DNA of 64,000 nucleotides from Adiantum capillus-veneris (Eukaryota > Streptophyta > Polypodiopsida > Polypodiales > Pteridaceae). Numbering within the stretch: the first letter of the stretch is position 1; each line of letters opens with the position of its first letter. A program made the position numbers and the translations under genes. The stretch spans positions 146,237,741 to 146,301,740 of the forward strand of contig CM043945.1 of NCBI GenBank assembly GCA_014529385.2, read 5' to 3'. Shown in pieces: positions 1 through 9,806 of the stretch. The notes under the pieces were generated by a model. It saw only the letters and a program-made list of their open reading frames with translations, made no database searches and was not told the origin of the DNA.

Positions 1-60
1 AATGTCCATGGGTTCTGAGTGAAATAGACTATATCTTCATTCAAGACTCCCACAGGGTGC

Positions 61-962
61 ATGCGATGTTTGAAAACGGCTTTTACAAGAGATGACAATC
101 TCAGTGGTCTTAAGTCCCACAATTTGCACAAATTTTTACAGTTCATCTTACCGATTACCATAAAGGGTTGTTTGACACATGACATTAGAGGAACAATCTA
201 CAAAATTAGTGAGTTGGTATGCTGGATTAGTTCAAAAGAGATAAGAGAAGACAGCATTGATGCAGCACGCTTAAATGCTATTGAAGCAGTCTGCATGGTG
301 GAGAAGTACTTTCCAACAAACATTCTTACCATCCAAATGCATGTACTTGTGCATGTGTTCAATGAAGTTGTAGTTGTTGGGGTGGTCCATCGCAGGTGGA
401 TGTTCTTCTTGGAGAGAGTTATGAAGACTTTAATGGGGTTTGTTCGTCAAAGGGCTCACCCTGAGGGTAGCACGACCGAAGGATGGCTTGTATAAGAGTC
501 CCTTGTCCTCATCAGTGAATTTTTTGTCTCAATTGATCCAGAGATGCCCCGAATGTGGACTACTAAGGTCAACATCAAGGTGACAAGGGACGAACCGCAA
601 GGACAAGGCATCATTAGGAAGATGGACATCACAATGCAAGAAAAGGTTATGAGATTTTTCCTTCTCAACTCAGACATCATGGAAAAGTTGCTAGAGAGGT
701 ATAAGGGGAAAAGCAACAACGCTTGACAGATTGCCTTCAATTCAAGCGCAACCATGCCACTAGAAACCTTCCTTTTCCAGACCATCTTCAAAAATTGCCC
801 GACTTTCCAACTGAGCGATGGTTAGATGCGACACTCTCAAAGGCAAAGAGGAATGGAGTGTTGATTACTGAAGAGGAAGAGGAGATGTCAAGGGGTTGCA
901 ATTGGCATGTATATTTCACAACTTCATGTCCAAAGCTCAATATGAAGATTAGTTTGCTTTAA
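61..962 (+). pseudogene. CACTA (En/Spm) TNPD-like transposase remnant, DUF4218 region
   Basis: The frame at 61-495 reads like the DUF4218 domain that follows the catalytic region of plant CACTA TNPD transposases. Seen: LKSHNLHKFLQFILPITIKG near its start, then a segment around CMVEKYFPTNILTIQMHVLVH, then RWMFFLERVMKTLMGFVRQR and HPEGSTTEGWL. This is the usual family order of 'K.HD..L.Q..LP', 'LE.YFP', 'RWMYP.ER.MK.LK..V.N..PEG'. A TAA at 493-495 breaks the frame, but the same frame continues to 726 (ESLVLISEFF follows, as expected of the family). The 723-962 stretch is in another frame and less certain. The catalytic part should lie left of the window. Family knowledge: such enzymes cut and paste elements with CACTA termini. 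This copy cannot be functional. Confidence 0.8.
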
Positions 963-1050
963 TAACATGTAGTCTGTTTCAATTTTGTGGCTGCAATATC
1001 ACAAATATGGATCTTTGTGGTTGCATGGGAAACACTTCAAAGTGTAACGG

Positions 1051-1479
1051 ATGGACGAGCAAAGGGTCAGTTTTGATAGTGGTGTTAGGGCAAGCTTCGT
1101 CCAAGAAAATAGGAGTAGTGCCAGGGATGAGAATATGGAGACTAGCCAACTTGAATACTTTGGCTACATCCAAGACATCTTGAAGATTACCTTTAAGAAG
1201 TTTGATATGTTTATCTTTGATGTCAAGTGGTTCAAAGTTATTACCAGCGGCCCTAATGCGACTGTGCGTAAAGACAACTTGAGTGAATTGATTCAAGTGA
1301 ACTCTAAGCGGGCGTGGACAGATACGCGGGATACATTCGTACTTCTGCAGCATTGTGAACAAGTTGTGTTCATACATAATTCACTATGGATAGAAAATGA
1401 TGAGAATGATCTGTCTAAACCCTGCTGGCTCTATGTCGTTCAAGTTGCTCCGCGTAGCAAGCAATGTGTAAAGGATTAG
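1051..1479 (+). pseudogene. CACTA transposase-associated DUF4216 region
   Basis: The 142-codon open frame carries a DUF4216-like block: YFGYIQDILKITFKKFDMF, then FDVKWFKV, then a stretch ending in FVLLQHCEQVVFIHN, then CWLYVVQVAPRSK. DUF4216 typically reads 'YG.i..I.el.Y..f...lFkC.W.d', then 'f.la....QVfYv', then 'W..v...p'. In plant CACTA loci DUF4216 lies just downstream of DUF4218, which is what is seen here (DUF4218 ends near 726). The likely reading is the C-terminal half of the same TNPD gene after one or more frame changes or introns. It ends at 1479, and an acidic frame follows with an overlap of 16 bases. The protein role of DUF4216 itself is not known to me. Confidence 0.75.
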
Positions 1480-1814
1480 ACGTTGAGGTTGAAGAGGTGA
1501 TTCATGAACAAAGCGCAAGACCAACTCCAACTTTAAGTTTAGATTTTGAGTTGGATGTCAGCAATGAGCAATTGTCTGAACCTAGAGATGAGGTGTCAAA
1601 CACTGAAGCTAATGGAGAGAGCGATGAAACAGTAGATTTTGATGACGAAGATGCAGAAGTACAGATTGAGATAGACATCTTTGGTGCGCCAGATCTCATA
1701 GAGGATGAGAGATTAACAAATGAACTCTTTTGTAAAACTCTTTTTATTAGTCTACCGTACACTTTAGATGTTATCATTTGTGTAAAAGTTTTGTTGATTT
1801 GTTATTTGTATTGA
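1464..1814 (+). CDS. Acidic ORF downstream of DUF4216, possible C-terminal exon of the CACTA protein
   Basis: A 116-codon frame rich in Asp and Glu (around ESDETVDFDDEDAEVQIEID) that ends in a hydrophobic, probably non-coding tail. Plant TNPD proteins often end in an acidic Asp/Glu-rich tail after DUF4216, so this may be that tail read one frame over; the two frames overlap by 16 bases. No catalytic motif is visible. It could equally be chance coding potential. Confidence 0.35.
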   Translation: MCKGLDVEVEEVIHEQSARPTPTLSLDFELDVSNEQLSEPRDEVSNTEANGESDETVDFDDEDAEVQIEIDIFGAPDLIEDERLTNELFCKTLFISLPYTLDVIICVKVLLICYLY

Positions 1815-2032
1815 TTAAGCATTTCTTCTGTAAACTAACATATTTTGTGGGTGTTGTTTGTGTATGATTAGCCATGGTTGATGACGAGGAGCCATACTCT
1901 CCTAGTTTTAGTTTTCCTATCACTCCGGCTGGCATGTCATCCTAGCAGATGGGCTTGTTTTTGTCTCAGTTCACACCACAGAAGATCGCGATGGCACAAC
2001 ACCTTTAGGTAGTAGGTCCCTCTAGACCTACT

Positions 2033-2985
2033 ATGGCCAACCCTACGCTCGGGACTAGTGTGGCCCCTACACCGAGCATCTCCACACCTCAGTGTAGTAT
2101 GACCCCTACGTCTACGACTCGTGTATCCCCTACACCAACGTATGGTTCATTCTCGAGACGCGGTAGGCATCGTTCTGGAGGTGGTGGTTGCTGTGGTAGC
2201 GGTTCTATCGATGCGTCCACACCACCAAGAGAGCGTCCACCACTCTCTTCAATAGATAGTTCATCAATTGGCACACCACGTATACCTTGGGGATCACAGG
2301 AGCATGATTCTAGCAAGGTGAACAAGAGCAAGGATGGGGCTGTTGTGGAAGATAGGGTCAGAAAGGCCATGCAATTGAGGATTCGATAGCTCTGTAGTTT
2401 GGTCACTCTGTGATGGAGGTTTGGAATAACCTCGATCTTGAAAGAAAGAATTACATCATTGAGGCCATTTAGAGAGAGTACATGCCGGCAGAGGGGTACG
2501 ATCCAATCTCAAACTCCTTGATTTTGAGCATGGCAAAGTCCACAATGTCACACCGTTGGCCAGCAACGAGAGACAGGTACAATGACAGCACTCCCAAGCC
2601 CGCATGGTTGGACATATAGGAGTGGGCCGGGATTGCACGAGAGACACGAGACAATCCTTAGAGATTTCAATAGCAGAGAGATGCAGCCAGAGCACGTTTG
2701 GAGTCTGCTAGAGCGTTGCATCTTGGGAGTGGAGGATACGATACGCTTTGACATGAGTCTGTAAGTATTATACGTATGCTTTAAATTATTGATAATATAT
2801 ATGTTATTTGAAGATTTATCTGATGATTAAACCATAAGTTGGCACGAAGTTACCATGAAGCACCTTCCAACATGCTGAGAGGAGAAGTATGGGTACAAGC
2901 ATGGACTTGTGGCCGTTTTGACCCAGCTGCAGGAGGAGGGAGAGGAAATCAACTGGGAGGCATTACCATAAGGTCTTCTCACTCA
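2033..2985 (+). pseudogene. Ser/Thr/Pro-rich ORF plus decayed helical ORF, possible second CACTA gene
   Basis: The frame 2033-2389 encodes a low-complexity Ser/Thr/Pro and Gly-rich segment (SRRGRHRSGGGGCCGSGS) ending in a short basic helix. After its stop, the frame entered near 2397 reads VMEVWNNLDLERKNYIIEAI, a TAG, then REYMPAEGYDPISNS and more stops, out to about 2980. A second short frame (2582-2764) overlaps it. The order, disordered N-terminus followed by a helical region just after a TNPD gene, fits the smaller second gene of a CACTA element. No domain is recognised, so that assignment is only positional. Confidence 0.3.
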
Positions 2986-3019
2986 GTGATTGTTTGCATA
3001 TGTACAATTTTGTAGTGCT

Positions 3020-3355
3020 TATGTTTATGGTTTATGCTTATGTTTATGGTATGGCACAGATGTTATGGTTAAGGTTTGACAGTAAACTTAAGGTTATGGT
3101 TTTGCTATGATGGTATGGAAATCATGTGATAGTTATGGTTATGGTTATGGTTATGGTTTTGGTTTTGGTTTTGGTTATAGTTATGGTTGTGCAATATTGG
3201 TATGGCAATCATGTGATGGTTATGGTTTTGCTATGATGGTTTAGCAATCATGTGATGGTTATGGTTGTGCAATGATGGTATGGCTATTATGGCTATGGTA
3301 TGACAAGCAAGTTACGGTAAAGTTTATGGTATGGCAAACAGGTTATGTTTATGGT
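3020..3355. repeat. Degenerate TTATGG minisatellite
   Basis: The stretch consists of interleaved short repeats of TTATGG/TTTTGG/TTGTGC built into a longer unit of roughly 45-60 bases that contains CAATCATGTGATGGTTATGG (seen complete near 3206 and 3246, with a variant near 3118). It is close to, but not the same as, plant telomere repeats (TTTAGGG). No gene is visible in 2990-3460. Confidence 0.75.
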
Positions 3356-3459
3356 TTTATAGTTTTCGACTCATGTTTTAATTATGGTTATAAAATTTTT
3401 ATGCCGTTATGCTATGATCAAGCTTTTGATTTTGTGGCTATGTTATTCTTACAATTTTG

Positions 3460-4070
3460 CTAATCTGTAAACACCCGCTCTTTAGCGTAAGCTTGTAGGT
3501 GGAGTGCGGTTGCTTGTGCACTCTTCCTTTGGACAGAGAGGGCTATTTTCTTTTGCTGCAGTACATGCACAATCAATTCCCAACCCTCTCTGCCCAAAAT
3601 AATTTTGCAGGTTTGGTCATCGGTACAAAATACAGTATAAGCGTTGATACACACTTTTAAATCAGCGTCGGAATATGCTATAGAAATATCGATGCTTATT
3701 TCATAGTGCATTTCGACGGTTATTTTGAAGCTTGTTTCAACGTTATGTATACCGATGGTCATTTTGACGTTACGAGACCGGCGTCTCTTCCGAGGCCTAT
3801 TTCAACGCTTTTTAGTTTTAAAACTAACTTTATTCGTCGGCACCTGCGCCGATTTTTGCACGACGTGTTGTAGAGTGTGTCCAAAGGCATGGTGTGCAAG
3901 AACCGCCTGACCTTGTACAAAAGACTTATAAAATTTTATTGAACACAAATTAAATACAAAGAAATTAATGACATAAGAAGCGACACATCGCAAAATGAGT
4001 AACCATCATTTTATTTCCAAATTTGAATTCATTACATATCCATTGCAAAAAGTTGTTGATGTACATATTA
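3460..4070. other. Spacer with no recognised gene; CG-rich alternating segment at 3640-3870
   Basis: Short frames exist on the minus strand (3460-3762, 3802-3993) but none has a recognised motif. The segment at about 3640-3870 repeats themes such as 'ATTTCGACGG', 'TTTCAACG' and 'ATTTTGACG', in the style of subterminal repeats of plant CACTA elements. I could not find a matching terminus, so its nature stays open. Confidence 0.3.
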
Positions 4071-4074
4071 CTAG

Positions 4075-4313
4075 CTACAAGTTCGCTCGTATTCAACGGG
4101 GTAGTGCCAAATCTTTTTGCATTATAGTTACACGCTTGGCATGGATGGCACACAAGTTGGTATCCTCAAATAAACCCACTAGGTATGCCTCCACAGCTTC
4201 TTGAGTCCTTCGAGGCCGATGGGTTGCATGCGTAACTTAGTGTTGTAGCTTTTCATAATCTCCCCGCATGTGCGTGCTAAAGGAGCCCTTTGGATGAGAA
4301 GTTTCACACACTT
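4075..4313 (-). pseudogene. Histone H3 core and C-terminus, frameshifted
   Basis: Read on the minus strand from 4200, the frame gives [20 protein letters not shown], then [15 protein letters not shown], a TGA where histone H3 has Arg, then IRANL and a stop at 4077-4075. This matches the canonical H3 alpha-2/alpha-3 C-terminus (about 30 of 35 residues) and ends at the natural H3 C-terminus. One base out of frame upstream (4313-4202) the sequence continues as [38 protein letters not shown]. This aligns without gaps to the H3 LLI..LPF.RLVREI...YKTDLRFQ region (13 of about 36 identical). The histone tail upstream is not recognisable. The sequence sits directly after the copy 1 gene remnant, same strand. 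Alternatives: a processed host H3 pseudogene that landed here, or the end of a chimeric element gene. Homology to H3 is certain; function is not expected. Confidence 0.9.
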
Positions 4314-4320
4314 TTATGTC

Positions 4321-4978
4321 AAATATCAGCAAAGGCTTTGCTAAAACGGTACACTCTTCGATGTTGCCTATGTGGTGCCGCTTGCCCATCTTGCTGTAAA
4401 ACTTTTTTTTGTGATAGCGCTTGGCGGGTGGGCGTGCATCCTCTACGACAAAGTTTTCATCGCTAGGCTTGTCTTCTTGAGGTTTTAACAATAAAAATAT
4501 GACACTCATCCTCTCTAGCCTTTGTTGCTTCACAATCTGGCACTCGTCAAGCTTGGAAACAAGTACCAAATTAGTTCCCATCAATCCAAGAGAAGAAAGC
4601 CAATAAGTGAAGGTCATACAACGACAATGAAAGGGAAACATCACATGATTCTTTCCTCACCATTAGAAGATAGTGCATAAAAGACAACCATTGCTTGTTG
4701 AAGCCTCTTAAAATCAACAAACATATTATTTGACATAGAATAAGGAAACCCCTTGTCAATATTATTAGCACGATATATTTCTTGCATTGGTAGATTTCTT
4801 AGCACTTTTTGTGGATATCGTTGTACAAAGATAGATGAGGGCATTGTCTCCTCGATGTGAAAGTAGTGACCTCGACGCGACAAAACATCTTCATTTTAGG
4901 CCCGTCTAGCAAGTTTCACCTTGCGTGGCACTAGCAATACATTCTTGGTAACTCCTCATTCCCTCAAAGTGTCCTTGA
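4321..4978 (-). pseudogene. Unrecognised transposase-like gene, copy 1, C-terminal part
   Basis: This is the continuation of the 10603-11446 part after removal of the copia insertion: the frame runs HGLL-K into DTLRE across the TSD. Seen on the minus strand: GVTKNVLLVPRKVKLARRA, YFHIEETMPSSIFVQRYPQ, PYSMSNNMFVDFKRLQQAMVVFYAL (4641-4883) and KLDECQIVKQQRLERM (about 4500-4560). Each has a counterpart in copy 2 in the same order: GIKSNLLP, PFHIKATY, NNIFMDL.MLQKRMVEFY, KLDECELVKDKNLKCV. After the KLDEC block the match to copy 2 ends and the H3 sequence follows. Stops at 4956-4954 (TGA) and in the RRA/NED region (TAA), plus frame changes, show decay. The family is not one I recognise; the KLDEC Asp could be the first acid of an RNase-H-like transposase core, which is inference only. 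Confidence 0.6.
4974..4978. other. Target site duplication CTTGA, left copy, copia element 1
   Basis: CTTGA immediately precedes the 5' LTR and is repeated immediately after the 3' LTR at 10603-10607. A five-base duplication is normal for Ty1/copia integration and fixes both element ends. Confidence 0.95.
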
Positions 4979-5209
4979 TGTTAAGTATGGAGCCTGATTT
5001 ACCCTTGTAATTTTCTGTGGTAAATGCGCACATTTGTAGGGCCCCCATTATGAGGAGAATCCATCGTGCGTGAAGGAAAATCACTCACCGGAAACCAAAC
5101 TTTTCACGGACAAGAATCAGGGGCAACTTTAAAGGCCTCGAGGGCGGAGGCCCCTGAGACTTTTTTTTCGCCGGATTTTTTTTTTTTCGCCAGAATATTA
5201 TGGCCAGAC

Positions 5210-5340
5210 GGCGGCCGGAAAGTGGTCAGAAAACAACCGGTCAGTTGGCCGGTGGCCGGTAGTCAATGGCCGATGGCCGGTGGTCGGAAGTCAATGGCCG
5301 GTGGCCGGTGGCCGAATTCAATGGCCGGTGGCCGAATTCA
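5210..5340. repeat. GGCCGGTG minisatellite inside LTR
   Basis: Short tandem units around GGCCGGTGGCCGG alternate with GTCAATGGCC and GAATTCAATGG. The matching block of the 3' LTR (10020-10150) has a different arrangement, showing repeat-number change since insertion. The block lies upstream of the TATA box, where retroelement enhancers usually sit. Confidence 0.8.
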
Positions 5341-5463
5341 AAAGCGGACTTGTCTTCTCAAGGGCGGCCACACATGGGCGGATTGGAGGGTCCAATTTGG
5401 ACTTATTCGCACAAGGGCAGCTACACATGGCTGTCTCTCATAAGAGAGGGCAGCCCTTTTGTC

Positions 5464-5470
5464 CTATAAA
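5464..5470 (+). promoter_or_regulatory. TATA box of copia LTR promoter
   Basis: TATAAAA within CCTATAAAAGGAGG, about 330 bases before the LTR end, conserved in the 3' LTR (10280-10286). The expected transcription start, defining R, lies about 30 bases downstream around TTCTACACACATTTCATAG. Confidence 0.75.
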
Positions 5471-5671
5471 AGGAGGCCATTTCTACACACATTTCATAGT
5501 GTGAAGTTGATGCAACAAGGTGAGTGTGAGGTGGTGAGAGTGAAGCAAGGCGGGAGCTCCATTAAGGGTATAATCCCTTTGTAAACTACTTCTTGTTTTG
5601 AAGTACTAAAGCCATTGAGTGGCTGCTTTCCCATGGACGTAGCCCACATTGGGTGAACCACGTATATCGTG

Positions 5672-5710
<39 letters not shown>

Positions 5711-5796
5711 CTATAATCTCGTGTATATAAATCTGTCTCTCTCCATTAAGTAATCTACTCAATTATCTATTTAGCTACGTCTTATTTCCTAACAAC

Positions 5797-5808
5797 TGGT
5801 ATCAAAGC
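5797..5808 (+). other. Primer binding site, initiator tRNA-Met type
   Basis: TGGTATCAAAGC lies two bases after the LTR end. It differs by one base from TGGTATCAGAGC, the usual plant copia primer site complementary to the initiator tRNA-Met 3' end. Confidence 0.9.
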
Positions 5809-5867
5809 AAGGTTTGCTCGTAGCTAAATTATCTCAAGGAAAGGATTCCTAGAATTGAGTGGGAGTT

Positions 5868-6288
5868 ATGGCGGAGGAAGGGAAGCTCAAGATTGAGAAG
5901 TTCAATGGAAAAAACTACCAACATTGGAAGATGTAGATTGAAGACTATCTCTACCAGAAGGTCCTCTATTTGCCACTAGGCGGTCTTGCGAAGAAGCCCG
6001 CAACAATGGTAGATGAAGCATGGATTGTCCTTGATCGAAAGGCACTAGGAAAAATCCGGTTAAGCTTGGCGTCAACGGTGGCCTTCAATGTTTCGGAGAT
6101 GAAGACCACGGAGGACTTGATGAAGTCACTTGACGACTTCTACGAGAAACCATCGGTGTCCAATAAGGTATTTCTTATGAAGCGCTTGTTCAATCTAAAG
6201 ATGGCAGAGAATGGTTCAGTTGCAGAACACCTAAATGACTTTCACAAACATAAGTCAACTTCGATCAGTGAAAATCAATTTCGATGAC
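5868..6288 (+). pseudogene. Copia gag, N-terminal part
   Basis: The ATG at 5868 opens MAEEGKLKIEKFNGKNYQ, followed by HWKM and a TAG (5934-5936), where copia Gag normally continues with Gln, then IEDYLYQKVLYLPL. The frame continues through the UBN2-type Gag core (KMTTEDLMKSL-like, LMKRLFNLKMAENGSVAEHL). Near 6235-6245 the reading shifts to the next frame, which continues the same protein (SQLRSVKINFDDEVRALLIL). The role is the structural particle protein. CAG to TAG at 5934 is a single C-to-T change. Confidence 0.9.
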
Positions 6289-7776
6289 GAAGTGCGAGCT
6301 CTCCTTATACTATCATCTCTACCGGATAGTTGGGACAGCCTTGTGATGGCTGTAAGTAATTCTATCTCTGGCACAAATACTCTTAAGTTTGATGATGTTG
6401 TGGGTGTTCTCCTAAGTGATGAAATGCGAAGGAGAAGCACAGGAGAATCATCAAGTGCTGCACTATCAGTGGAAACAAGAGGAAGGCTTAAGGAGAGGTT
6501 CAAAAACCAAAAGGGTCGTGATCGCTCAAGGCGGAGCAAGTCACGCACAAAGTCAGTTCTTGAATGTTGGAACTGCGGCAAGAAGGGCCACGTCAAGAAG
6601 GATTGCTGGTCCAAGAAGAAGAAGGAGACAGAGTCTCAAGACAACAAGCCAACATCGGAGGCCAATGTGGCAGGAAAAGTAGAGCAAGATGCTCTAATTC
6701 TCTCATTAGACAATGTGTCTAATTCCTGGATAGTAGATTCCGGGGCTTCATTCCATGCGACACCACACAAGCAACATTTCCAAGACTACAGCAAAGGTAA
6801 TTTTGGGTATGTATACTTGGGAGATGATGAAGCTTGTGAGATTGTCAGCAAAGGTACAGTTTCTATCAAAACTGCTAACGGAAATGAATGGAAGCTTAAA
6901 GATGTTAGGCATGTTCCTTCTCTTCGCAAAAATTTGATCTCTACAGGACAATTGGACGATGAAGGTCACAACATTGCATTCAGAAACAAACGGTGGAAGA
7001 TCTCAAAGAGATCTTTGGTGGTTGCCAAGGGTGAAAAAGTCGGTACACTTTACTTGTGTACTGTTAGCATGCAACCTTCAGCTTGTGCAGCAACTACAGA
7101 AGTTGACAGTGCGGTGTGGCACTACCGACTTGGGCATATGAGTGCCAAAGGAATGCAAATCCTTCAAACAAAGAAGCTTCTACCAGGTTTGAAAGAAGTG
7201 GACTTAGAGTTCTGTGAAGATTGTGCTTATGGTAAACAAAAGAGGGTAAAATTTCAAAAATCAGGAAATGAAAGAAAAAATAAAAAACTTGAATTGGTTC
7301 ATTCTGATGTTTGGGGTCCTGCAAGTACACCATCACTTGGTGGCTCATTGTACTATGTAACATTCATAGACGATGCGACTAGAAAAACATGGGTTTATGT
7401 CATGAAGAATAAATCCGATGTATTTTCCATATTGCAAAGGTGGAAAGCCTTTGTGGAGAATGAAACAGGTACCAAGGTTAAATGCCTCAGATCCGACAAT
7501 GGAGGCGAATATTGCAGCCAAGCTTTTGAAATCTTTTGTGCTAGCAATGGCATTTGGAGGCAAAGGACAACCCCAAGGACACCTCAACAAAATGGGATTT
7601 CGGAAAGGATGAACAGGACAATCATGGAACGAGCACGAAGCATGTGGCTACATGCAGGCCTACCGCTTGAGCTTTGGGCGGAAGCTGTAAGTACGTCTGT
7701 GTACTTAATCAATCCGTCACCTTCAACGGCATTGAATGGGGAAGTTCCAGAAGAGGCATGGACAAGTAACCGGTGA
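6235..7776 (+). pseudogene. Copia gag C-terminus, protease and integrase
   Basis: A 513-codon frame carrying the Gag tail, a CCHC zinc knuckle CWNCGKKGHVKKDC (about residue 110), an aspartic protease active site WIVDSGASFHA (about 165), the GAG-pre-integrase HYRLGHMSAKG and CEDCAYGK (about 295-330), and the integrase core with DVWGP (about 357), DNGGEY (about 420) and NGISERMNR (about 455). All three catalytic acids of the D,D,E triad are therefore present. The frame ends early in a TGA at 7774. Comparison with the next frame (NYAFLKVFGCEAF) shows a one-base deletion near 7770. Polyprotein position and domain order are normal for Ty1/copia. Confidence 0.93.
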
Positions 7777-9746
7777 ATTATGCATTTCTCAAAGTGTTTG
7801 GGTGTGAGGCTTTCATGCACATAGATAGAAGCCTAAGATCAAAGTTAGATGCAAAGTCCAAAAAGTGTTTCTTCATTGGCTATGGAGAAGGAGACTTTGG
7901 GTATCGCCTATGGAATCCTGAAGATGGTAAAATCTTAAGGATTAGGGATGTAATTTTTAACGAACAAAATATGTACAAAGATTACTTGGAAAGAAAACAA
8001 ACAAAAGAAACAGGTGATGAGTACATGGAGCTTGAGGACGGTGAAGACTCAAGGACTGCAAACGGTGACAATGTGCAACAACGTCAACCAAATGAGGAGC
8101 CTCAACCTATTCCCCGAAGATCTACAAGAGCAAGTAGACCTCCAGAAAGGTTTGTTCCTTCCTTCAACCATCTCTTGATCTCAGATTCTGGAGAGCCGGA
8201 ATCATATGAAGAATCTATGCAACATGAATCCAAAGAAGAATGGACGAAGAGCATGCAAGTGGAGATGGACTCACTACATCGCAACCAAACATGGGAGTTG
8301 GTTGAGTTTCCTAAAGGTAAGCGGGCACTTCAAAACAAATGGGTGTACAAGATAAAGGAAGAAGAAGGTGGGAAGAAAAGGTACAAGTCTAGGCTTGTGG
8401 TAAAAGGTTTTTCTCAAAAGAAAGGTATTGACTTCAATGAAATATTTTCTCCTGTTGTAAAAATGAACTCAATTAGGCTTTTCTTAAGCCTTGTGGCTGC
8501 TCATGATCTAAATCTCGAGCAAATGGATGTAAATACGGCATCCCCTCACGGTGACTTAGAGGAGGAAATCTACATGCTTCAACCAAAGGGGTATGAAGTA
8601 AAAGGTAAGGAGAAAATGGTTTGCAGATTAAAGAAGAGCTTGTATGGTTTAAAGCAAGCATCAAGACAATGGTACTTGAAGTTTGATCGATGGATGTTGG
8701 ATCATGGATTCACAAGATGCAACTCGGATCACTACGTCTACACGGAGAATTTGGGAGATGGGAAATTCATCATCCTAATGTTGTATGTTGATGACATGTT
8801 GATTGCAAGTGCTAACATGCAGGACATCAAAGACCTAAAAGAGGAGCTGTCCAAATCTTTTTCAATGAAAGATTTAGGTGCTGCAAAGAGGATACTTGGT
8901 ATGAAAATATCAAGGGACAGGACGAAGAAGACAATAAAGCTATCTCAAGAAGATTACATCAAGAAGGTACTAGAAAGGTTTTCAATGCAAAATGCAAAAC
9001 CAGTTTCTACACCTTTGGCCAGTCATTTTAAACTAACGAAGGATATGTGTCCAAAGACACAAGAGGAGATAGCCTATATGTCTAAAGTTCCATATGCTGC
9101 AGCGGTAGGTTCTCTAATGTATGCTATGGTTTGGACAAAGCCAGACATTGCACATGCAGTGGGAGTTGTGAGTAGGTTCATGGACAACCCAGGTAAAGAG
9201 CATTGGCAAGCTGTGAAGTGGATACTTAGGTATCTAAAAGGGACAAAAACAAATGCTTTGTATTTTGGAGGAACTGATATTTTTCTAGAAGGGTATGCTG
9301 CTGCAGATATGGCATGTGACAAAGATACTCGAAGGAGCACTACTGGCTATGTGTTCACGATTGGAGGCACAGCAGTAAGCTGGGCTTCAAAGCTACAGAA
9401 AGTGGTTTCACTTTCTACCACGGAAGCAGAGTATGTAGCAATGACGGAGGCAAGCAAAGAAATTCTGTGGCTTCACAGATTCTTAGAAGAGCTTGGATTC
9501 AAACAAGACAATTGTGTCTTGTACACTGATAGCCAAAGCGCTATCCATCTTGCAAAGAACTCAGCCTTTCATTCAAGGACAAAGCACATTGAGGTGAGAT
9601 ATCACTTCATACGCACTCTTTTGGAAGAGGGACAACTAAAGCTAGGAAAGGTGCATACAAGTGAAAATCCTGCAGACATGTTTACAAAGGTGGTCAACAA
9701 GGAGAAGTTGAGCTTTTGCTCATCTTCAATCGGCATTCAAGGATAA
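7773..9746 (+). CDS. Copia reverse transcriptase and RNase H
   Basis: A 657-codon frame begins in the integrase tail (NYAFLKVFGCEAFMHID), passes a Ser/Pro/Glu linker and enters the reverse transcriptase: KARLV-type block as YKSRLVVKGFSQKKGIDF, MDVNTASPHGDLEEEIYM (the family usually has K and FL where N and SP stand), SLYGLKQASRQW, then the catalytic YVDDMLIA (about residue 337). RNase H follows, with RRSTTGYVFTIGGTAVSW, STTEAEYVAM (about 550), DSQSAIHLAKN and HIEVRYHF, ending in ENPADMFTKVV. Length and order are complete. It lies one base out of frame with the upstream gag-integrase frame. Confidence 0.93.
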   Translation: MNYAFLKVFGCEAFMHIDRSLRSKLDAKSKKCFFIGYGEGDFGYRLWNPEDGKILRIRDVIFNEQNMYKDYLERKQTKETGDEYMELEDGEDSRTANGDNVQQRQPNEEPQPIPRRSTRASRPPERFVPSFNHLLISDSGEPESYEESMQHESKEEWTKSMQVEMDSLHRNQTWELVEFPKGKRALQNKWVYKIKEEEGGKKRYKSRLVVKGFSQKKGIDFNEIFSPVVKMNSIRLFLSLVAAHDLNLEQMDVNTASPHGDLEEEIYMLQPKGYEVKGKEKMVCRLKKSLYGLKQASRQWYLKFDRWMLDHGFTRCNSDHYVYTENLGDGKFIILMLYVDDMLIASANMQDIKDLKEELSKSFSMKDLGAAKRILGMKISRDRTKKTIKLSQEDYIKKVLERFSMQNAKPVSTPLASHFKLTKDMCPKTQEEIAYMSKVPYAAAVGSLMYAMVWTKPDIAHAVGVVSRFMDNPGKEHWQAVKWILRYLKGTKTNALYFGGTDIFLEGYAAADMACDKDTRRSTTGYVFTIGGTAVSWASKLQKVVSLSTTEAEYVAMTEASKEILWLHRFLEELGFKQDNCVLYTDSQSAIHLAKNSAFHSRTKHIEVRYHFIRTLLEEGQLKLGKVHTSENPADMFTKVVNKEKLSFCSSSIGIQG

Positions 9747-9791
9747 GAAGCCAGAATGGAAAGCAGTCACAGGTTTGGTTTGGAGATCAGT

Positions 9792-9806
9792 CTCCAAGTG
9801 GGAGAT
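9792..9806 (+). other. Polypurine tract of copia element 1
   Basis: The purine-rich stretch AAGTGGGAGA lies immediately before the TGTTA of the 3' LTR. It is the usual plus-strand priming site of copia elements (often read 'CAAGTGGGAGATTG'). Confidence 0.85.

Larger units (their letters stand above)
4979..5794 (+). repeat. 5' LTR of copia element 1
   Basis: 816 bases from TGTTAAGTATGGAGCC to CTTATTTCCTAACA. It contains a GGCCGGTG-type minisatellite (5210-5340), a TATA motif (5464-5470) and a CT tract (5677-5707). It is about 20 bases longer than the 3' LTR because of different minisatellite and CT repeat numbers. Confidence 0.95.

Noticed and set aside
3100..3180. Interstitial telomere repeat
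   Set aside because: Units are TTATGG/TTTTGG, not TTTAGGG or TTAGGG, and are mixed with a longer unit.
4237..4644. A 135-codon open frame on the minus strand as a single real protein covering the histone region
   Set aside because: Its first part (KLDEC block) is supported by copy 2, but its second half overlaps the H3 sequence in a different frame; the H3 alignment in the other frame is far more convincing.
5066..5504. Trp/Pro/Gly-rich repeat ORFs in the copia LTRs
   Set aside because: They are readings of the GGCCGGTG minisatellite in all three frames; repeated in both LTRs without a consistent start.
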